This document shows, piece by piece, positions 60,239 through 64,000 of a stretch of 64,000 nt of DNA. Under the pieces are notes generated by a model. It worked only from the letters and a program-made list of their open reading frames with translations, made no database searches and had not been told where the DNA came from. This DNA comes from Myxococcus flavus (GTDB lineage Bacteria > Myxococcota > Myxococcia > Myxococcales > Myxococcaceae): positions 1,426,001-1,490,000 of the forward strand of contig NZ_CP143624.1 in NCBI RefSeq assembly GCF_050038885.1. The letters run 5' to 3'. The translations under genes and the position numbers were made by a program. Each line of letters begins with the position of its first letter. Positions within the stretch are counted from its first letter, which is position 1.

Positions 60239-61126
60239 TCAGGCGACGTTGGGCGGGAGGTATCTGCCCAGCAGTGGACGGAGGCGACCGCGCACCTCGT
60301 CGGGGATGCGGCTGCGCTCGGTGCCAATGGCCAGCGCCAGCGCGGTGTCACAGCGGCAGGTGGCGCGGGCCTCGGCGATGCGCGGCAGCGCACGGCGGAG
60401 GAGCGCGGCGCCGCTGGCGGTGACGGCCTTCCGGTGGTGGGAAATCTGCGCCAGGAGGTCGTCGTGCTCCTGCCCCGGCGCCTGAGGCTGCCACGAGTCG
60501 AAGTCGGTGGGCAGCGCCACCATGGCGTAGTGCAGCTCCGCCTCGCGGGCGAGCCGGGCCTCGGGCATGGCCGTCATCCCCACCAGGTCCCCGCCCCAGG
60601 TTCGGTAGAGCAGGCTCTCCGCGCGCGTGCTGAGCGAGGGGCCCTCGATGCAGACGTAGGTGGCCTCGGGGTGGACGGGAGGCCCCAGCGGGTCCCTGGC
60701 CTCGGAGAGCACCTGCCGCAGCGTGCCGCAGAAGGGGTTGCCCAGGTCCACGTGCACGGCGACGTCGTCGTAGAAGGTGCAGGGCCGGCGGTAGGTGCGG
60801 TCGATGACCTGGTCCGGGACGACGAGCTGAAGAGGCTGGATATGCTCGCGCAGGCTGCCGACGGTGCCCGTGGAGAGGACGTGGGTGACGCCCAGGACCT
60901 TCAGGGCGTAGACGTTGGCGCGGTAGGGCGCGCGGGTGGCGTTGTAGACGTGTCCGGCGCCGTGGCGGGCGACGAAGGCGACGGGGACGCCGCCGAGCTC
61001 GGTGGTGACGATGGGGCCCGCGTGAGGGCCGAAGGGTGTCTCGATGATGTGGGACTCGCCCTTGCCGAGGAGGCCCAGTGCCTGAGCCAGCCCGGGGCTC
61101 CCGATGATGCCCACCCTGACAGCCAT
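60239..61126 (-). CDS. mtnP: S-methyl-5'-thioadenosine phosphorylase
   Basis: A 295-residue MTAP of the methionine-salvage pathway, related to PNP. Seen: VGIIGSPG at the N-terminus, FVARHGAGHVYNATRAPYRANVYALK, STGTVGSLREHI, EGPSLSTRAES and GMTAMPEARLAREAELHYAMVALPTDFDSW with the ribose/base residues. ATG 61126 follows GAGGAGG. The MTAP identity is well supported by TAMPEA and TDFDSW; a purine-phosphorylase alternative is less likely. Divergent from the secreted Cys protein. Confidence 0.93.
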   Translation of the reverse strand: MAVRVGIIGSPGLAQALGLLGKGESHIIETPFGPHAGPIVTTELGGVPVAFVARHGAGHVYNATRAPYRANVYALKVLGVTHVLSTGTVGSLREHIQPLQLVVPDQVIDRTYRRPCTFYDDVAVHVDLGNPFCGTLRQVLSEARDPLGPPVHPEATYVCIEGPSLSTRAESLLYRTWGGDLVGMTAMPEARLAREAELHYAMVALPTDFDSWQPQAPGQEHDDLLAQISHHRKAVTASGAALLRRALPRIAEARATCRCDTALALAIGTERSRIPDEVRGRLRPLLGRYLPPNVA

Positions 61127-61219
61127 GTTCCTCCTCGTGGCGCGACCCTCGCGCCAGGCGACCATAACGCGCCCCTCTGGCCCAGGAACCCCTGAAGACT
61201 GGTAGTTTTCGTAATCGCC

Positions 61220-62074
61220 ATGCGAGCCCTCCTGATTCTTGGCCTGACCCTCGCCGCCGGCACCGCCGCGGCCGCCGTCCCCTCCGGCTGCAAGGAGGAC
61301 TTCGCGACGTGCAAGGAGGACTGCTCCATCGAATACGGAGGCAGCGGGCGGACGGTCGAGAAGCTCACCCACTGCCTGGCGGACTGCCAGGAGAACCTGA
61401 GCCTGTGTGCGGACCGCCACTCGTCGCTGAAGGGCCTGCCCGCCGGGGTGGTGGCGGATCCCCCGAAGCGTCGGCGGGGGAAGAAGCTGAGCCGGGAGGA
61501 GGACCCGTTCGGCGACGGCGATGCGCAGCCCACACGCAGGCGCAACCGCGAGGAGGACCCGTTCGGTGATGAGCGCTCGTCGAGCAGCGCAGGCCGTCGG
61601 GATGGCTACCGCGCCTCGGAGTCGTCCGTGGCGGAGGAGCCCTCGCGCCGTGTGGCGACCGAGCCCGTCCCCCCACCTCCGTCCTCCGGGGTCGCGGTGG
61701 AGGCCACGCGGACCGGTGTGTACCGGGCGAGCGAATCGGATCCCCCGCCGTCCCCGACGCCGGCCTCGGCTCCCGCGGACCCGACCTCCCTGGGGGACCT
61801 GGACTCGCCGGATGAGACGCCCACACCAGCGCCCGCGGCGGTGGCGGCGCCGGAGCCCGCCAGGCCCGCACCCGCGCCAGCCGCACCCGAGCCGGTGAAG
61901 GCCCCTCCTCCCGCGGTCTCCACGAGCCCGGCGAAGAAGGACCCGCTGCTCGATGACGACCTGCCCGAGCCGCAGGCCCCGGCCGCGAAGCCCGCCCCCA
62001 GCAAGTCCAGCCGGCCGGCGCTGCCTCCCGAGCCGGAGTACGACATCTCCGATTGGGACCCGGACGGAGACTGA
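61220..62074 (+). CDS. Secreted protein with mirror-spaced Cys motif and Pro-rich repeats
   Basis: A 284-residue exported protein: signal peptide (~1-19), then two Cys clusters with mirror spacing, Cx6Cx3C (from Cys24) and Cx3Cx6C (near residues 52-63), separated by a short linker. This twin-Cys pattern suggests a disulfide-locked helical hairpin. The rest (~75-284) is disordered and Pro/Ala/Ser-rich with repeats: REEDPFGD twice and YRASES twice. The function is unknown. It could be a surface or periplasmic spacer protein. The ATG at 61220 starts a signal-like sequence; it is divergent from mtnP and ends 12 bp from the ATP-grasp gene (convergent). Confidence 0.7.
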   Translation: MRALLILGLTLAAGTAAAAVPSGCKEDFATCKEDCSIEYGGSGRTVEKLTHCLADCQENLSLCADRHSSLKGLPAGVVADPPKRRRGKKLSREEDPFGDGDAQPTRRRNREEDPFGDERSSSSAGRRDGYRASESSVAEEPSRRVATEPVPPPPSSGVAVEATRTGVYRASESDPPPSPTPASAPADPTSLGDLDSPDETPTPAPAAVAAPEPARPAPAPAAPEPVKAPPPAVSTSPAKKDPLLDDDLPEPQAPAAKPAPSKSSRPALPPEPEYDISDWDPDGD

Positions 62075-62086
62075 GCGCCCCTGGAG

Positions 62087-62935
62087 CTACGGTGGGACGG
62101 CGCCGCGCTCTGTGTCCAGGACCGCCTGCCAGAGCGCGAAGGGAGAGATGCCGGCGTAGCCACTCTCCTGGCCGTCGTTGCACTCGATGACAATCCACCG
62201 GCCCGACACTTCCTGGGCCACGTCCACCACCAGGAAGGGCACGTCCAGTCGCCTCGAGACCTCACGGCCCAGCCCGAGCGCCTCGCGTTGCTCCTCAGGC
62301 GTCAGGGTGTACGGCGTGCCCTGCCACCAGTAGGGCCCCCAGCCGACGAGCTCGCCCTTCCACCAGAAGGTGCGGAACTCGAAGGAGCTGGGGATGCGGT
62401 CCGGCGCACCCTCCTCGACCCGGCGCAAGGACCTCAACTCCCGGCACACCACCCGCTGCCAGTGCAGGATGGGGTCCTTCGCGTAAGCGTCCATCGCCCG
62501 GCGGAACTGCTCCGGCCCTTCGATGATGGAGAGCGACTTGCGATGGCGGCTCGTCTGGCGCTCGCCCTTCACGAACACGGGCCACCCCAGCACGCGCTCC
62601 ACTGTCTCCGCGTCGGGACGCTCGTCGAACCAGACGCTGCGCGGTGTCAGGTCGGTGAGCTTGGGGTACCAATAGGGCAGCTCCGTGGCCAGCAGGTGCT
62701 GCTCGGGAGTGTGAACCAAACGGAGTCCTGCCTCGGCCAGCTCGCGGTAGCGCTCGGCGTAGTCATTCCAGACGCCGACCCGGGCCACCACCTCCAGGGA
62801 CTCAGGCAGCACATACGGGCGACGGCACGCGAAGAACCGGTCGAACGCAAAGTCGTAGATGCCCTGGCCGGTCGGCGCGGTCAGGAGCCACAGCCGCGCT
62901 TCCACCTGGAGCAGGTCCTCACCCGGACGAAGCAT
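62087..62935 (-). CDS. ATP-grasp domain protein (R2K-like)
   Basis: A 282-residue ATP-grasp enzyme. Seen: an N-terminal ~130-residue region, then FVKGERQTSRHRKSLSI and the DVAQEVSGRWIVIECNDGQESGY motif at ~245-270 with the metal-binding Glu/Asn. Members of this R2K/DUF4343 group ligate unknown substrates, often in contexts of small-molecule or peptide tailoring. No partner gene is recognised beyond the alkB gene 25 bp upstream, so the association with DNA repair is positional. Confidence 0.75.
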   Translation of the reverse strand: MLRPGEDLLQVEARLWLLTAPTGQGIYDFAFDRFFACRRPYVLPESLEVVARVGVWNDYAERYRELAEAGLRLVHTPEQHLLATELPYWYPKLTDLTPRSVWFDERPDAETVERVLGWPVFVKGERQTSRHRKSLSIIEGPEQFRRAMDAYAKDPILHWQRVVCRELRSLRRVEEGAPDRIPSSFEFRTFWWKGELVGWGPYWWQGTPYTLTPEEQREALGLGREVSRRLDVPFLVVDVAQEVSGRWIVIECNDGQESGYAGISPFALWQAVLDTERGAVPP

Positions 62936-62960
62936 GGGCCCAGCCTACGCCGTCCAGGCA

Positions 62961-63614
62961 TCAACACGCCTTCCGGAACGTCAGGTTGATGCGCTGGGCA
63001 CCCAGCCGCGGATGGTGCCCTGGCTTCAGCGGCATGACGCCGTGATAGCGCAAGCGGGCCGGTCCGCCCCAGACGACCACATCGCCATGACTCAGGCGCA
63101 CGCGCGCCGGCCGGTCCTTCCGCTCCGTCCCCCCGAAGAGAAAGACCGCCGGGAGCCCCAGCGAGACGGAGACGATGGGCGCGGAGAAGTCGCGCTCGTC
63201 CTTGTCCTGGTGCAGCGACATCTTCGCGCCGGGGACGTAGCGGTTCATCAGGCAGGAATCGGGGCAGAACGCCGCGAAGCCGGCGCTCGCGGCGGCTGTC
63301 CGCGCGAGCTCCCTGAGAACCTCCGGCATCTGAGGCCAGGGCCGCCCCTGCACCGGGTCTTCCGCGGCGTAGCGGTACCCCGTCCGGTCCGTCACCCATC
63401 CCCACGCGCCACAACTCGTCATCGCCACCGACATGCGGAATCCGCCCGGTGTCTCCATGTGCCGGAAGGGCGAGGCGCTCGTGATGTCGTGGAGCGCGCT
63501 CAACACCGCCTCTTCCTGGGCCCGGGCGAAGCCTCGCAGCACCCTGGCTCCGGGGCCCAGCGTCTCCTCGCGAGGCTCCATGCCTCCCAGGCTGTCGAAC
63601 AGGTCCAGCGTCAT
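62961..63614 (-). CDS. alkB: AlkB-type alpha-ketoglutarate-dependent DNA demethylase
   Basis: Repairs 1-methyladenine and 3-methylcytosine. 217 residues: HQDKDE with iron ligands His135 and Asp137, a third ligand His191 in RYHGV, and the 2OG-binding RINLTFR (Arg208, Arg214). NRYVPGAKMSLHQDKDE and WGGPARLRYHG match the E. coli-type AlkB. It starts 9 bp downstream of a second 2OG-Fe oxygenase, suggesting a small alkylation-damage operon with it. Complete. Confidence 0.95.
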   Translation of the reverse strand: MTLDLFDSLGGMEPREETLGPGARVLRGFARAQEEAVLSALHDITSASPFRHMETPGGFRMSVAMTSCGAWGWVTDRTGYRYAAEDPVQGRPWPQMPEVLRELARTAAASAGFAAFCPDSCLMNRYVPGAKMSLHQDKDERDFSAPIVSVSLGLPAVFLFGGTERKDRPARVRLSHGDVVVWGGPARLRYHGVMPLKPGHHPRLGAQRINLTFRKAC

Positions 63615-63623
63615 CCATGTCCC

Positions 63624-64000
63624 TCAGGCCGCGTCATGGAAGATGACGCCCACCGTGTGGCGGTGCCCCGACCGGATGCGGCTCACGCCGTGCCGCAGGT
63701 TGACGCGGTACACGCCGCGCGTGCCCTGCACCGGGCGGTGGTGGACAGCGAACACCACCGCGTCTCCCTGACGCAGCGGAACCACCTCCGCCCGCGACTG
63801 CATGCGCGGCCGCTGCTCGGTGAGCACGAACTCGCCGCCCGTGAAGTCACGGCCGGGCTCCGACAGCAGAATCGCCACCTGGAGCGGGAAGACGTGCTCC
63901 CCATAGAGGTCCTGGTGCAGGCAGTTGTAGTCGTCCGCGCCGTACCGCAGCAGCAACGGCGTCGGGCGCACCTGCCCCGCCGCATGGCAGCGCTCGAGGT
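63624..64000 (-). CDS. 2OG-Fe(II) oxygenase (DUF2086-like), N-terminus beyond window
   Basis: The last 125 or so codons of a 2-oxoglutarate oxygenase; the 5' end runs off the window. Seen: iron motif HQDLYG, LSEPGRDFTGGEFVL, and a distal RHGVSRIRSGHRHTVGVIFHDA with the third ligand His and 2OG-binding Arg. It resembles the DUF2086 group often encoded beside ada/alkB genes and thought to act on alkylated DNA. Its stop lies 9 bp upstream of the alkB start, which supports an alkylation-repair role, inferred from family and position. Confidence 0.85.
   Translation of the reverse strand, partial: LERCHAAGQVRPTPLLLRYGADDYNCLHQDLYGEHVFPLQVAILLSEPGRDFTGGEFVLTEQRPRMQSRAEVVPLRQGDAVVFAVHHRPVQGTRGVYRVNLRHGVSRIRSGHRHTVGVIFHDAA

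Overview
The window is very GC-rich, densely coded DNA. It looks like chromosomal sequence from a myxobacterium, probably of the Myxococcus/Corallococcus group. The support is a very long protein kinase-AAA ATPase fusion, many lipoproteins, a tightly organised ECF sigma/anti-sigma/caspase operon, strong G/C at third codon positions, and many GTG starts. The organism call is an inference from style and gene content. I see no rRNA, tRNA, CRISPR array, insertion sequence, phage gene or origin. The two edge genes (kinase at 1, 2OG-Fe oxygenase at 64000) run off the window.

Layout. 1-5.3 kb: signalling and small genes (kinase-ATPase, lipoprotein trypsin, lone receiver protein, a triple ~100-bp tandem repeat, DUF488). 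5.3-10 kb: a minus-strand ureide operon (HIU hydrolase, OHCU decarboxylase, allantoicase, allantoinase, flavoprotein) with no recognisable uricase. 10.2-12.7 kb: P5C dehydrogenase and an aldose-epimerase-like protein. 12.9-17.7 kb: LysR regulator divergent from acyl-CoA dehydrogenase, SDR, aminoglycoside-phosphotransferase-fold kinase and histidine phosphatase, resembling pathways that phosphorylate hydroxyacyl-CoAs. 17.7-19.1 kb: AraC-MGMT repair protein and an NTF2-like protein. 19.2-20.9 kb: a collapsed metY remnant in front of metX. 20.9-27.3 kb: channel-like RCK protein, TatC with a huge insertion, TatB, MFS pump, chemoreceptor. 27.3-33.7 kb: HDAC-family deacetylase, SDR, pyrF, PBP1A, pseudouridine synthase. 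33.7-39.7 kb: pentapeptide protein, MOSC, beta-CASP nuclease, EamA transporter, a peptidase-like/GNAT fusion, Coa1-like protein. 39.8-45 kb: etfBA, acyl-CoA dehydrogenase, transaldolase, KdsD. 45.1-49.3 kb: ECF sigma, anti-sigma, caspase, lipoprotein. 49.4-57.1 kb: an eight-gene minus-strand run around lysine/DAP synthesis (beta-barrel protein, LptM-like lipoprotein, lysA, dapA, dapB, FAH protein, folK, TPR protein). 57.3-64 kb: mutM, M48 protease, YihY protein, mtnP, a Cys-paired secreted protein, ATP-grasp protein, alkB and a second 2OG-Fe oxygenase.

Functional themes. The acyl-CoA dehydrogenase at 41.8-42.9 kb and the electron-transfer flavoprotein beside it form a beta-oxidation electron route. 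They appear to share an operator-like motif (perfect palindrome before acd, half-site before etfB). DNA alkylation repair appears twice (AraC-MGMT at 18 kb; AlkB plus a second oxygenase at 63 kb). The most distinctive unit is the overlapping ECF sigma-anti-sigma-caspase operon, which could couple envelope sensing to a secreted caspase-like protease carrying an EF-hand-type loop. The other non-routine items are the metY remnant, the peptidase-like/GNAT fusion, the enlarged TatC, the filter-less RCK channel homologue and the tandem repeats.

Many start sites were moved downstream from the longest open frame to an ATG/GTG with a good Shine-Dalgarno match or a 4-bp overlap with the upstream gene. 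This is stated per entry.
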